From: Rhodobacterales bacterium RIFCSPHIGHO2_02_FULL_62_130 | GTDB taxonomy: Bacteria > Pseudomonadota > Alphaproteobacteria > Rhodobacterales > Rhodobacteraceae | Direction: 5' to 3' | Length of the DNA: 41,574 nt | Assembly: GCA_001828855.1 (NCBI GenBank) | Contig: MHZT01000051.1 | Location: 300,581 to 342,154 of the forward strand | In this document: one piece after another, positions 25,378 through 34,992 of the stretch | Position numbering within the stretch: the stretch's first letter is position 1 | Layout of the letters: the number at the start of each line of letters is the position of its first letter | The notes under the pieces: generated by a model | The model's input: the letters and a program-made list of their open reading frames with translations, nothing else | What the model was told of the DNA's origin: nothing | Databases searched by the model: none | Program-made: the position numbers and the translations under genes

Positions 25378-27485
25378 CGACGCAGATCCCGCATCAGCGC
25401 CTGCATCCGCGCGGTGAGGCTGGCGATTTCATCGCGGGTGTTCTGAAGCAGAAGCTCGCTGCTGTCATGCTCGGCCTGATACCGTTCAAAGAACGCGATG
25501 CGGCTTTTGCCCAGCGCGGGGATACTGTCGCCCATCGCGTTCAGATCGGCGTCCATGCTTCCGACGGCCATACCAAGGCCATTCACCGCCTGTGTCACTT
25601 CCACCAAACGCGCCTTCGACATTGCAGTGAACTGGCGTGCTGTTTCAAGCTTCGCACGGGTTTGGCGTACCTCAGAGGCGACGGCATCGGTCAGCCGGTC
25701 AAAGCAATGCAGCAACTCGACCTGCGCCTGTTCCCACGAAAGCTTTAGTGCATCGACTTCATCGCGCATGGTTTTGCGCAGATCGCGCGCTAGTTGCCCT
25801 GCATACAGCGTTTCGGCCAACTCGCGGCGCTCTTCGGCACCTGCGGTGCGCGGCGAACTGGCAAGAATATGCTCGTTAATCCAGCGCAGGCTGACGCGCA
25901 GCGGCGCAAAGCTGTTCAGGTCAATCAAATCCACGGCTATTTCATCGCCCCCCCCGGCATTGCCACCAAAGACAAACGCCGGACGCGCGCCGGGGGCGTC
26001 AAGCACGGCAGAGCCATCGGCGAACAGATTGCCCAGCACCAGCCGCAACGTCCCGGTCACAAAGCTGCCGAAGCTGTCAATATAGGGCAAGATCCGCGCG
26101 CCCTGTGGCACAAACACCATCGGCTCGGCTGGATTGTCATTGCGGGCTTCCTCGGCATGCGGGTCAAGCCAGAAAGCGATTGGGCTGTCATCGGTAACAG
26201 CGCGCCAATAAAACTCTGGCAGCATGCCTTCGAAGTGAACCCGCTCGGGGTCATAGTAGACGTAATGCACGGGTTCGGCCCGCCCGGCGGCATGGGTTGC
26301 CGCGTAGAACAAGCCCGCCTCTTCGCGCAGGGCGCGTGGCATTTTGCGCAAGCCATCGACCAGCGCAGGCAGCTGCGCATCGCTAAAGCGCAACAGCCGA
26401 AGTTGCCGGCGGCCCATCGCTTGGATAAGCGCAATCCGCGCCTCGCGCTCTTCGATCTCGGCGCGCAGGCGTTCGATGTCTTCTTCACTGCGCGAGATTT
26501 CGGGGATCTGCGCCAGACTGATCTTGTAGCCCAACGGAAAGCGCCGATCATTCAGCCGGGCGTTCAGCGCCTTTTGCGCCTCGATATCCGGTCTGACGGT
26601 GAGGCGCGAAAACCGCAGGGCAGGGCCCAATTGATCTGCAAGATCGGGACCGCTGATCGTTTTGGCCAGCTCGCTTGCATCGGTTGGAATGACCGGGTTT
26701 TGGAGTGCTGCCGGATCAGGCGGCAGCCATATCAGTTGACCCGCGCCCGTGGCATCGGCCAGCAAATGCAGATCACCGGCACGGGTTATGATGCTGGCAT
26801 CTGCGAGGCCGTTCAGAAGTTCGGACACCAGATCAAGGTCTTCCTCGGCAAAGGCTTTGTCCTCGGGCAGCCAGATCGACATCGCAGCCAAAGAATGCCG
26901 CCGCAGTAGGCAGACGCCTTGCGGCAACCCGCTTGCGCGCAGCCCCAGAAGCGTGGCGCCGCGGCTGGGGTCATCGTCCAGATCAAGCAGCGTGACTTGC
27001 CCATCGCCTGCAAAAAAGCGCGCATCGCGGCTGCGTCGCACGATGGCCGCAAAGGCGCTGACGTGGGTTTCGGCGGATGTGGCGGCGATGATCGCGCGCA
27101 ATGGCTGCTCGGTTGCGTCGGCGTCGCCCGCTTGCTGCGCGGTCACAAGGGGGGTGATCACCAACTGCCAGATGAAGGCTAGCACAGTCTCGGCCAGCGC
27201 GGGCTCATCGGCAAGGTCGCGTTGCTGCAACGGCAGGTTGTCAAGCTCATTTGCCGCGCGACCGGCAGCGACAAAAGCTTGGGCCAGCCTGCCGCGCACG
27301 GGATCAAGCGTGGTCGCATCCTCGGCGCGTGGCAGCAGCACAACCAGACGACCCTGCGCTTCAAGCCGCAAGCGCAGATCATGCCCACTGAGCAGTGCGA
27401 AATGCGGCGCAAGCGCCCGCAGGAACGGCGCGACCGCTTGCGCCCGAAGCGCGGGCAGCACCCAGACATCACGCTTCAGCGACAT
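25374..27485 (-). CDS. Large protein of unknown family with C-terminal coiled coil
   Basis: This 703-aa protein belongs to no family I recognise. It appears soluble. A central acidic coiled coil (about 335-375, SEEDIERLRAEIEEREARI) is followed by a folded segment with HYVYYDPERVHFEGMLPEFYW and VFVPQGARILPYIDSFGSF. The last 150 residues (about 553-703) are a long coiled coil with LAETLYAGQLARDLRKTM and SLTARMQALMRDL. It starts 17 bp inside the preceding gene. A structural or adaptor role next to the second MoxR ATPase is likely from context only; this is one of the proteins most worth structure prediction. Confidence 0.65.
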   Translation of the reverse strand: MSLKRDVWVLPALRAQAVAPFLRALAPHFALLSGHDLRLRLEAQGRLVVLLPRAEDATTLDPVRGRLAQAFVAAGRAANELDNLPLQQRDLADEPALAETVLAFIWQLVITPLVTAQQAGDADATEQPLRAIIAATSAETHVSAFAAIVRRSRDARFFAGDGQVTLLDLDDDPSRGATLLGLRASGLPQGVCLLRRHSLAAMSIWLPEDKAFAEEDLDLVSELLNGLADASIITRAGDLHLLADATGAGQLIWLPPDPAALQNPVIPTDASELAKTISGPDLADQLGPALRFSRLTVRPDIEAQKALNARLNDRRFPLGYKISLAQIPEISRSEEDIERLRAEIEEREARIALIQAMGRRQLRLLRFSDAQLPALVDGLRKMPRALREEAGLFYAATHAAGRAEPVHYVYYDPERVHFEGMLPEFYWRAVTDDSPIAFWLDPHAEEARNDNPAEPMVFVPQGARILPYIDSFGSFVTGTLRLVLGNLFADGSAVLDAPGARPAFVFGGNAGGGDEIAVDLIDLNSFAPLRVSLRWINEHILASSPRTAGAEERRELAETLYAGQLARDLRKTMRDEVDALKLSWEQAQVELLHCFDRLTDAVASEVRQTRAKLETARQFTAMSKARLVEVTQAVNGLGMAVGSMDADLNAMGDSIPALGKSRIAFFERYQAEHDSSELLLQNTRDEIASLTARMQALMRDLRR

Positions 27486-29010
27486 CGAGCGCCTCCAATG
27501 ACACGTCCATCATCCAAAGCACCAGCTGTCCCATGAACGCCGCGAGCGCGTCGTGCATGTCGGCGGTTCCGGGTTGCGGCGGCTGCAGCAGCAAGGGCTC
27601 GCGGCCATCGGCGAGCGCCACAAGCTGCGGTGGCGTCGTGGAGGTGCCGCTGTGCCATGTCAGGCAGGCGTGATGACAGCGCCCCAGATCGTGACCAAGG
27701 GCGGCCAGTTGTTCGGCCCGCAGTTCGGCCCAATCGGGATCATGTCTGCCACGATAGGGCTGGCTGACCAGCACGCAACGCCGCCCGTAATCCATTGCCA
27801 ATCCGCGCATATCGCGGCGTGCGGTGCTAGCGACCTGCCCCATCCCAGCTTTCAGTTGCATCAGCATCCGCGACGACGGAGTCGAGGTCCGGTCCGGCGA
27901 ACCGACGTTCAGCACCGCCGCATGGGCCGGAAAAAGCCCCGAGCGCATCATCATGTCGGCCCGCACCTTGCCCGCGATGCCCAGCGGTGGCAGCTGCACT
28001 CCGCCCGGAAGATCGGGTTGGCAATTCAGCGCGACCGGTGGCCCGCCGTTTTGCGACCAGACCAGATCCGAGTTTTGCAGCCCCATCTGGTGCAAAGCCA
28101 CCCGCAGCCGGATCGCAGCATCGGCCCAGGCGGCCTTGACCAGCGTGCCCATGCCGTCACCGACTTCGGCCTCGTGCAGCGTCATCGACAGCAAATCCCG
28201 CTTGGGATCACGGCGCGGCGGACGGTGACGCACTAGCAGTCCCTCGTGCAGCAGTTTGTTGGCGATGAGGGCGCGGCCTTGGATTAACTCGCTGAACAAA
28301 GCATCAGACAGATCCTCAAAGCTGTGCGATTGCCTGATCCCCGCAACGCCGCCCTCTTTCGGACGAATTCCAGCGCGGCGCTGGGCCGACAAATGCCGGG
28401 CTTTGCGCCGGGGTTTCTCGCGCTGCAAGGCAATGTCAAACTGCGGCGGATGCAGAAAAACCAGCGCCGCAAGGGCGGGATCACATTCGGTGCTTGGGGT
28501 GACCGCAACTAACCGTGCGCGGGCACGGGTGGCTTGCAGCGCCGTCTGGTACAGATCAAGCGCTGCATGAACCCAGAATGCGCGCCCCATGATCCCAAGG
28601 TCTGACAGCGCGGCGTGGGTGTGGCGCTGAACAGCACCCTCTGCCGGCACAAGCGCAGCTTCATCCGCCCCCCCCAATGCGGCCCCGACCAGCGGCAATG
28701 CGCCTGCCAGATCCGCCGCTTTGCGCAGCACCGGCTCTGCGACAACCAGAAGGAAGCGGTCCAGTGCGCCTTTCATCAGGCTTTGACTGGCAAGCGCGCC
28801 CGACAACCCAAGCGCACGCGCCATAAGCCCAAACGCGCGACCCCAGACCGGATCAAGCAGCGGTTGCCGTGATGCCAAAAACTGAGCCAGCGCCACGGCA
28901 AGCGCGGGCGGCAGCGCGATATGGCGCTGCGCGAAAGAGGCTTGCAAATGTGCGGCGTCAGAGCCGCCCGCCGCCGTTCTGGCACCAAGAAGAACTGTCG
29001 CCGCACTCAT
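27469..29010 (-). CDS. Protein of unknown family encoded after the RavA-like ATPase
   Basis: The position, directly after a MoxR/RavA ATPase with a 4-bp overlap, is where a vWA partner (ViaA, CbbO, NorD) is normally encoded. This 513-aa sequence has no intact DxSxS metal site that I can find. Distinctive segments are LSMTLHEAEVGDGMG, KVRADMMMRSGLFPAHAAVL, VSQPYRGRHDPDWAEL and CHHACLTWHSGT. It is probably soluble; the His/Cys pair of CHHAC is notable. It may be a degenerate vWA protein or a new client of the ATPase. No function is assigned. Confidence 0.65.
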   Translation of the reverse strand: MSAATVLLGARTAAGGSDAAHLQASFAQRHIALPPALAVALAQFLASRQPLLDPVWGRAFGLMARALGLSGALASQSLMKGALDRFLLVVAEPVLRKAADLAGALPLVGAALGGADEAALVPAEGAVQRHTHAALSDLGIMGRAFWVHAALDLYQTALQATRARARLVAVTPSTECDPALAALVFLHPPQFDIALQREKPRRKARHLSAQRRAGIRPKEGGVAGIRQSHSFEDLSDALFSELIQGRALIANKLLHEGLLVRHRPPRRDPKRDLLSMTLHEAEVGDGMGTLVKAAWADAAIRLRVALHQMGLQNSDLVWSQNGGPPVALNCQPDLPGGVQLPPLGIAGKVRADMMMRSGLFPAHAAVLNVGSPDRTSTPSSRMLMQLKAGMGQVASTARRDMRGLAMDYGRRCVLVSQPYRGRHDPDWAELRAEQLAALGHDLGRCHHACLTWHSGTSTTPPQLVALADGREPLLLQPPQPGTADMHDALAAFMGQLVLWMMDVSLEALDVAEA

Positions 29011-30059
29011 TCAAGCAACAGGTCTTGACGCATTTTGGCGACCGTGCCGGGATCAGCCTGATCCAGCCCGTAATCCAGCAGCACCCCCAGATCGCGCGGC
29101 AAAATCTCGGCAGTTGCTGCTTTGTTTTCCGCGCAGCGCAGCAAGGCCTGCGCCAGAATGATCGCCGAAAATTTGACCAGACGGCGGTTTGACATTTCGG
29201 ACAGCTCTTTCGCCCGCGCTATCGCCACAATCGAAGCAAGCTGTGCGACGGTCGGGCTGGTCGGATCAATCGAAAGCTTCTGGTTGGTGGTTTGGGTTTC
29301 GATGCTGGTGCGATACCGCTCCAGAGCATCGGGAAGCGCTCGGAACGCGCCACGCTTGGTGTCTCCGTGGCTGTGGGTTTCGGTCCATGCCGCTTGCAAC
29401 AAGCGCGCAATTGGTTCGTGACCGGCAGCGGCATTTTCCATTCGGCAACGCAACACGAAACGGTCATAGACCGCGCCCAGGCCGTCTTCCCGCGGTGGAT
29501 GGTTGGTGGCGGCGAACAGCATCTTCATCGGCGTGCTGTAAACCATGCCGCGGTCGTGAAACTTGCGTTCGTTCATGAAGGTCAGCAGCGCATTCAGGAT
29601 CGCCGACGAAGCGTTGAACACCTCGTCCAGAAACACCACTTCGGCGCGCTGCATCTGGCCGGTGACGTTGCGCTCCAGCACTGGATTGCTGCCCATCAGC
29701 TTGGCAAGGTCAAAATACCCGAACAGCTCGGAGGGTTCGGTGAACTGGGTCAGCAGATACTCAAAATAACGCTCGTCCTTGGCACTGCCCGCGTCATCGG
29801 CGGCGTTCACCACGTCGCGCGGGTCGTGGTCCAGCACGCCGATCAGGCTGCAAAACGCACGGATCAGGCGGGATTTCGCGGTGCCGGGGGGGCCGATCAT
29901 CACCATCGCCTCGCCAGTCATCGCCGACAGCATCATGCAGCGCACCGCCGAATCCATGCCATAGAACCGCTTGGCAAGCACGGTTTCCAGCCGCAGCACT
30001 TCGGCCAGAAGATCGCGGTTCTGGCTGTAGATGAGGTTGACATCTTGCTTGTTAAACAT
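29007..30059 (-). CDS. RavA-like MoxR-family AAA+ ATPase
   Basis: This 350-aa AAA+ ATPase of the MoxR/RavA clade has Walker A GPPGTAKS (56-63), a family-typical FTEPSELFGYFD insert (106-117), Walker B VVFLDEVFNAS (141-151), sensor-1 LFAATNHPPRE (181-191) and an Arg-finger region YDRFVLRC. MoxR ATPases remodel or assemble metal or protein cofactor complexes together with vWA-domain partners. This is the second MoxR protein in the operon. It differs from the first in its Walker A (TAKS) and its N-terminus, which suggests a separate client. It follows the 253-aa gene with a 21-bp gap, the largest in the operon. Confidence 0.88.
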   Translation of the reverse strand: MFNKQDVNLIYSQNRDLLAEVLRLETVLAKRFYGMDSAVRCMMLSAMTGEAMVMIGPPGTAKSRLIRAFCSLIGVLDHDPRDVVNAADDAGSAKDERYFEYLLTQFTEPSELFGYFDLAKLMGSNPVLERNVTGQMQRAEVVFLDEVFNASSAILNALLTFMNERKFHDRGMVYSTPMKMLFAATNHPPREDGLGAVYDRFVLRCRMENAAAGHEPIARLLQAAWTETHSHGDTKRGAFRALPDALERYRTSIETQTTNQKLSIDPTSPTVAQLASIVAIARAKELSEMSNRRLVKFSAIILAQALLRCAENKAATAEILPRDLGVLLDYGLDQADPGTVAKMRQDLLLE

Positions 30060-30080
30060 GCTTTTGCTTTCCGCCTGACG

Positions 30081-30842
30081 CTAAGGCACGAGATCAAGGA
30101 TGCTGTCCCAAGAGCCGGGCAGCATGTCGGTTTCAGGCGGATATTCGCCGGGCGCATCGCCGAGCCGCCACTTGACCCAAGGCAAGGTGGCAAGTTCTTC
30201 TGCGACAACCCAAGTCGCGGCCGCCGACATCCGCCGCACCAGCCATTGGTCCCATGGGTTCAGCGGCTCAACCACGCTGCGCAAAGTTTCGGCGACGCTG
30301 CGCAAACGGCTGGCCAGCGGCCCAAGTGCCTGACCGTGAGCCTCTTGCGAAGTGATCAGCAGCGCCATACCCGCCGCCGAGAACAAAGCTTGTGGCGGAT
30401 CGCCGGGAAGGAACAACACCCGCTCACACAAGAAGATGCGGCAGATTTCCGCCATGTCATGCCGAAAAGCACCATCCATCAAGGCGTCTTGCAGAATAAC
30501 CGGCAGCAGTATTTCTGCCCCGAAACCCGCACCCGGCTGGGTCAGAACGGCAAGCAGATCGGGGGTTGTCATCATGCGCTTCGCCAGATCGCCCGCGAGC
30601 GGGGCCATAGTGTCAGACAGCGCGTCCACATCGACGCCGGACCTTGGAAACAAGCCCGCAAGCACATCGGGCCCGAAAGCCACCGGGGGCTTACCCTCCA
30701 GAAGCGCCCCGAAATTGGTTTTGACGGCATTTTGAATTGCCGCCCGCGTCATCGCCAATGATGGAGGAAACCAAGTCTCTGCGTCCTGCGCCGAAAACCT
30801 CTGCCGGTTGGGTTCGAAACGTCCGGGCAGGAAGGATTTCAT
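30081..30842 (-). CDS. Unknown 253-aa protein of the AAA/vWA cluster
   Basis: The sequence is soluble, largely helical and has no recognised domain. Features are a Pro-rich basic N-terminus, the segment DMAEICRIFLCERVLFLPGDPP and a Trp-rich C-terminal third (PLNPWDQWLVRRM, WVKWRLGD). The gene overlaps the vWA gene by 4 bp and precedes the RavA-like ATPase. Genes at this position in MoxR-vWA operons often encode accessory subunits, but nothing in the sequence gives a function. Confidence 0.6.
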   Translation of the reverse strand: MKSFLPGRFEPNRQRFSAQDAETWFPPSLAMTRAAIQNAVKTNFGALLEGKPPVAFGPDVLAGLFPRSGVDVDALSDTMAPLAGDLAKRMMTTPDLLAVLTQPGAGFGAEILLPVILQDALMDGAFRHDMAEICRIFLCERVLFLPGDPPQALFSAAGMALLITSQEAHGQALGPLASRLRSVAETLRSVVEPLNPWDQWLVRRMSAAATWVVAEELATLPWVKWRLGDAPGEYPPETDMLPGSWDSILDLVP

Positions 30843-33388
30843 TGTATTTTAAACTCACGCGACCAAACTGAAAGTGCCAGCATCGCGAAAGCGAAAGCCA
30901 GTAGAAATGGATAAAGTGGACGATTTTGTGCAGCCTTTAGTGGATCATAGAAGCGGATTTCCTGCTGATCAAGGGCAAGACCATTGCTGGCTTCGACAAT
31001 TTGCGAAATCAACTGCAAATTAACACCGTAGTCTAACTGCTCGGCGCCGCTGATGCTGTCTGGACCGGAACGCGGGAATGTCACCGGAATACGCTGAATA
31101 TCCGCGCCTTGTTGCAGCACAAGCATGGCACGTTGGGCGGTTTCCGTCTTGGTCAATACCACATCACCCACGTTCGCGCCCAGCCGTGGGTCGAAATTCA
31201 GCGAGATGCCAGTCGCCGATCCGTCCGGCCAACGCATACTGGCCGACAAGGTGCCGGGTGTGGTCGCCTGCTTTATCTCTGTCACCGCAAGCCGATAGCT
31301 TCCGCCGATATCCGAAAGCCGGATCAGATACTTGTCCTGATCGGGCCATCCCAGCAACAGGTTCAGCATCGCCTCGGTTGCATCAAGGGCTTGCCCGCCC
31401 CATTCTGCCCCCATCGGTCCCAGGAAAACCCCCGTCACGACGCCCGAGCGGCTGGCATCGCGCCGCCAGACAAACACCGGATCGGGCGGCGGATCGGCAT
31501 GCACCGACTCCACTTTTGCATCGGCACGCGGGTAGGTTATTGCTATGCCATCAACATCAATGGCGCCATCCAGCCCCGACTCTGCGCCGGTCATCACCGG
31601 ACGAAACCTTGGCTGTCGGAAGAATTCGGTTCGCTCATCTGGTTTGAAATAGCGCATGGATATCGCCCCGGCATTGCCGCCTTCTCCGACCAGAATTTCC
31701 TCGCCCCATTTCGAGATATCCATGGTGAAGTGCGAATCTGATACCGAGATTGCCGTGGTAAAACACTGAGGCGCTGCCTGCGGCGGTTCAAAATCCGCAT
31801 CAGAGATAAAAAAGAAGGCGCAATAGTTCGACACGAACTTGGCCGAGTCGCGGATGGTGTCTGCGGGTGCCGTGCCGCCCCCGGCTGATAGGCCCGCCGT
31901 ATAGCGTCGCGCGGCGTCCAGCGTTGCCGGGGATGCAGAGGTTTGGGCAAAGGGGCGCAAGGCTCCGTCGGCAAAGGGCAAGATTGCCACCGTATCACGC
32001 GGCCGCAGTTGCGACAGGATGGCATTGATCGCCGATTGGGCGCTGCCAAGCCGGGTTCCACCCATCGAGCCCGAAACATCCACCATGATCACGATGTCAC
32101 GCGGCGGCGGTTCTTGCACAAAAATCCGTGGATCGCTGTCCACCGGCAGGATCGGATTCAACACCGTTTCATTCCAATCCGAGATGACTTGCGGCTGGTC
32201 CACCGCACCGCGCAGGCCACCGTTGATCCAAAACAGCCCGGTGCCATCGGCGGCGGCAAGCAAGATTTTGGTGTAATCCGCCGGAAATGCCGAAGGTGCC
32301 AAAGCGTCGATCACTACCAGATCATAGGCGGCAGGGTCGGGCGGGGCCGCGGGATCGCCGCGCTCTAGCTGCCAGCGCACGGCTGGCAGGGCGTCGGCCC
32401 AAGGCGCTGCGCCGAACACCAGCAGCCGCGCCGGTCCGCGCACCAAGGTGAACAGGCTTTTGCTTTGCTGGCCCAAATCCGAGGTGAAACCAAGCCGCAC
32501 GCCCTGAAGGCCGCGGTTGGAAAGCTGGGTGCTTAACCGCATGGCGCGCAGATGACGCGAGTCGGCGATCTGGGTCACAACCTGGCTTTCGCCTTGATCC
32601 AGAACGGCTTCACCTGCGCCAAGCACGGTGCCGCGCAAAATCACCTCTTCACCAAGGCGATGTTCTGGGCCGATGTCGGCTGCGATTAAACCTGCGGCGG
32701 GGGCGGCAGCTCCGGCAGTGACGATATGGATGGGGATACCCTCAGCGCGGAAATCGTCGAGTAGTGCATCGTCCAGCGCAGCACTGCCCCAACCGTCGCT
32801 GACCAGCATAACCATGCGCTGTCCAGTCTTACTGCGCAGCGTGGCAAGCGTGGCCATCAGACCGGCGCGCAGGTCGCTTGCAGGCTCGGGGGCTGCGACG
32901 CGGTAGTTCCGCAGCGTGGCGCTCAGGTTCGCCAATGAGGTTTCACCGCCAATGGCGCGGCTGTTTTGCCCAAACAGCCGCAACGCACCATGCCATTGCG
33001 CCGCATCTTGCGCCGGTATTTGGGCCAGAAATTGCGCAACCCGCTGTCCGCCGCGTGACAGAGCGGCACTGGCCGCATCACCATCACGCCAAAAACTTTC
33101 TGAGGCATCGAGTAAAACCACGATGGTGCCGCCCTCGCCATCGCCCTCGGCAGCGCTTTGCCGCAGGACCGGTTGCTCGATCGCCAGCGCAAGCGCCACG
33201 GCCGCAAGGCTGAACAGTGCCGCCGTCAGCAGGCGCAAAGCCGGTTTGCGCCGCGCGCGCCAGCCCAGCACAAATGATGCGGCAATGATCAGGGCGACAA
33301 GCCCCCAAGCCCAGACTTCAGCGGCACTGCCAAGACAGTCCAGTTGTCGTCCGGCAAAGCTGATCCCCTGAAATCTGGCGCAGATCAT
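30839..33388 (-). CDS. Membrane protein with two vWA domains and a GATase1-like middle
   Basis: This 849-aa protein has two N-terminal membrane helices (about 25-43 and 52-71) and one C-terminal helix (about 823-842). The first vWA domain starts with a metal-site motif DASES (94-98); the second has DVSGS (437-441), both intact DxSxS patterns, with later Thr and Asp ligands (SDGWG at 197-201; SDADF after the second). Between them lies a Rossmann-like stretch (about 355-395) ending DGTGLFWINGG, typical of the GATase1-like region in BatA-type proteins. A role in a periplasmic or inner-membrane complex remodelled by a MoxR ATPase is expected from the family. It overlaps both neighbours by 4 bp. 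Confidence 0.85.
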   Translation of the reverse strand: MICARFQGISFAGRQLDCLGSAAEVWAWGLVALIIAASFVLGWRARRKPALRLLTAALFSLAAVALALAIEQPVLRQSAAEGDGEGGTIVVLLDASESFWRDGDAASAALSRGGQRVAQFLAQIPAQDAAQWHGALRLFGQNSRAIGGETSLANLSATLRNYRVAAPEPASDLRAGLMATLATLRSKTGQRMVMLVSDGWGSAALDDALLDDFRAEGIPIHIVTAGAAAPAAGLIAADIGPEHRLGEEVILRGTVLGAGEAVLDQGESQVVTQIADSRHLRAMRLSTQLSNRGLQGVRLGFTSDLGQQSKSLFTLVRGPARLLVFGAAPWADALPAVRWQLERGDPAAPPDPAAYDLVVIDALAPSAFPADYTKILLAAADGTGLFWINGGLRGAVDQPQVISDWNETVLNPILPVDSDPRIFVQEPPPRDIVIMVDVSGSMGGTRLGSAQSAINAILSQLRPRDTVAILPFADGALRPFAQTSASPATLDAARRYTAGLSAGGGTAPADTIRDSAKFVSNYCAFFFISDADFEPPQAAPQCFTTAISVSDSHFTMDISKWGEEILVGEGGNAGAISMRYFKPDERTEFFRQPRFRPVMTGAESGLDGAIDVDGIAITYPRADAKVESVHADPPPDPVFVWRRDASRSGVVTGVFLGPMGAEWGGQALDATEAMLNLLLGWPDQDKYLIRLSDIGGSYRLAVTEIKQATTPGTLSASMRWPDGSATGISLNFDPRLGANVGDVVLTKTETAQRAMLVLQQGADIQRIPVTFPRSGPDSISGAEQLDYGVNLQLISQIVEASNGLALDQQEIRFYDPLKAAQNRPLYPFLLAFAFAMLALSVWSREFKIQ

Positions 33389-34992
33389 TGGACTGCCTCA
33401 CGGTTGCGCGACAGCCGCAGCAGCTTTTCTGCCAGCAGTGCGGCCAAAGCTGCCAGCACCGCCCAAGGCCAAAGCGGCAGCTGTTGCGGTGCAGCGCTGC
33501 CGCCCGCAAGCACCGCCAGATCAGCCGGGGCCCCTGCCGGGCGACCCGTCAAGCTTTCGCGCCATGCGTCAGGGATGGGCGCGCCGTCTTGGCCGATCCA
33601 GCGGATTGGTTGCGCGCGGGGCGGGGTCACGATCAGATCGGCAAGGCCCGAGAAAAACAGTGTCAGCGACAGGCTGCGCTGCGGCTCGGGCAGATCCAGC
33701 CGAGGCGCGGGCAGGATCAGGCCCGGCGGATCGGCGCGTTGCGCGATCAACACGCCGCCCTGGTCATCGGTCATCATCGGCACAAAGCCCGGCGGCAGTA
33801 TCGCTGGATAGGGGGCGGGCATAGCTGCCTCCATCGCATCAAAGTTAAGCGCCGAATGCAGCGCCAGACTTTCACGGAACGGGCCGATCTGGGTCGCACC
33901 CTTGCTGTCGAAACCGGGGTATGTCAGCATCAATGGCCGCGCCAGATCCTGCGGCGTAAGTTGCGCCAGTTCTGTCACCAGCGGATCAGCGGCACCGCCT
34001 GCGGCAAGGCTGGCCGGGCGCGGCAAAGTCCCAAGCTGCCAATCCACTGCCAAAGCGAGCGGCATGTCCAGCCGCGCCGAAATCCGGTCATCGCCCGGGT
34101 AGCCGTCACTGGCGGGCAGGCGAGCTGTGTACTCTCCGGCACCATTATAAACTGCAATCGCATACCAGCGCCCCTCGGCCTCAGGATCGGGGTAAATCAC
34201 GGCGTTTTGCTGGCCGGCTGGCCCGGTCAGCACCAAAACAGGCGGCGCATCGCGGCCCGAGTTCACACCCTCAAGGCGGATTTCAGGTGTTGTTTGGCCA
34301 AAGGCCGAGGGGCGCAGCGTCAACGCGCGCAGCCCGCTATTGCCGACAGCCGCGCCAATTTGGTCCCACAACAGCAGAGGGCCGCCAAGATCGGCGGGCT
34401 GCGGCGGCAGGTCGGTGACAACCAGCACATGCGTTAAAGCGCAGCCATTGGCGGGACGGCGTGCGGCTTCTAGCAGCCGCGCGGGCTCTGCACCCTCGGA
34501 CAAGGGTGCCATGTCGTCTGCGGGCAATGGCCCGGCCATAGCCAGCGGCAGGGCTGGGCCAATCGCAGCCCCGACCCCAAGCATCTCGATGCACAGACTG
34601 CCGACCCCTGCATTTGCCAGCACCAGCCGCGCCGCCTCTACTTGCTTCAGTGCGCGAGTCTGCCGACTTTCGCCGCCATCCGCCACCGCCATCGACCCAG
34701 AGCGGTCAAAAACCACCCGAAGTCCCAGATGATCCGGCAGCGCCGCGCGGTGGTTGCGACCGGCATCCAGCAGCGCCCAAAGTCCAAAGCCAACCGCGGC
34801 CAGCAAGCACAGCAGCGCAGGCAGATCGCGGGGACGGGTCAAGGTGATCCGCGACCATCCGGCAGGTGCTGGCGGCAGCGGCGGCACAAAACGGGCAAAT
34901 GAAATCGCAATGCGGCGCGGGCGCGGCTTTTGCATATGCCAAAGCAGCATCGCCAGCGCCGAGATTGCCAGCACTGCCGCCGCCCAGATCAT
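33385..34992 (-). CDS. BatA-like membrane protein with vWA domain
   Basis: I read 535 aa from ATG 34992, which overlaps the DUF58 stop by 4 bp. A longer frame to 35112 is antisense to the DUF58 tail and unlikely. Transmembrane helices lie at about 3-19 and 58-75, with one more near the C-terminus (about 505-522). The vWA metal motif is DRSGS (96-100) in VVFDRSGSMAV, followed by later LVVTDLPP. The C-terminal half is a beta-rich periplasmic-like domain. Proteins of this layout follow MoxR and DUF58 genes in bacterial aerotolerance-type (Bat) and related clusters; the client here is unknown. Confidence 0.85.
   Translation of the reverse strand: MIWAAAVLAISALAMLLWHMQKPRPRRIAISFARFVPPLPPAPAGWSRITLTRPRDLPALLCLLAAVGFGLWALLDAGRNHRAALPDHLGLRVVFDRSGSMAVADGGESRQTRALKQVEAARLVLANAGVGSLCIEMLGVGAAIGPALPLAMAGPLPADDMAPLSEGAEPARLLEAARRPANGCALTHVLVVTDLPPQPADLGGPLLLWDQIGAAVGNSGLRALTLRPSAFGQTTPEIRLEGVNSGRDAPPVLVLTGPAGQQNAVIYPDPEAEGRWYAIAVYNGAGEYTARLPASDGYPGDDRISARLDMPLALAVDWQLGTLPRPASLAAGGAADPLVTELAQLTPQDLARPLMLTYPGFDSKGATQIGPFRESLALHSALNFDAMEAAMPAPYPAILPPGFVPMMTDDQGGVLIAQRADPPGLILPAPRLDLPEPQRSLSLTLFFSGLADLIVTPPRAQPIRWIGQDGAPIPDAWRESLTGRPAGAPADLAVLAGGSAAPQQLPLWPWAVLAALAALLAEKLLRLSRNREAVQ

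Noticed and set aside
29292-30761. 489-codon rightward frame antisense to the RavA-like ATPase
   Set aside because: The opposite strand has intact Walker and sensor motifs; this frame is rich in His/Gln/Arg as expected for a shadow.
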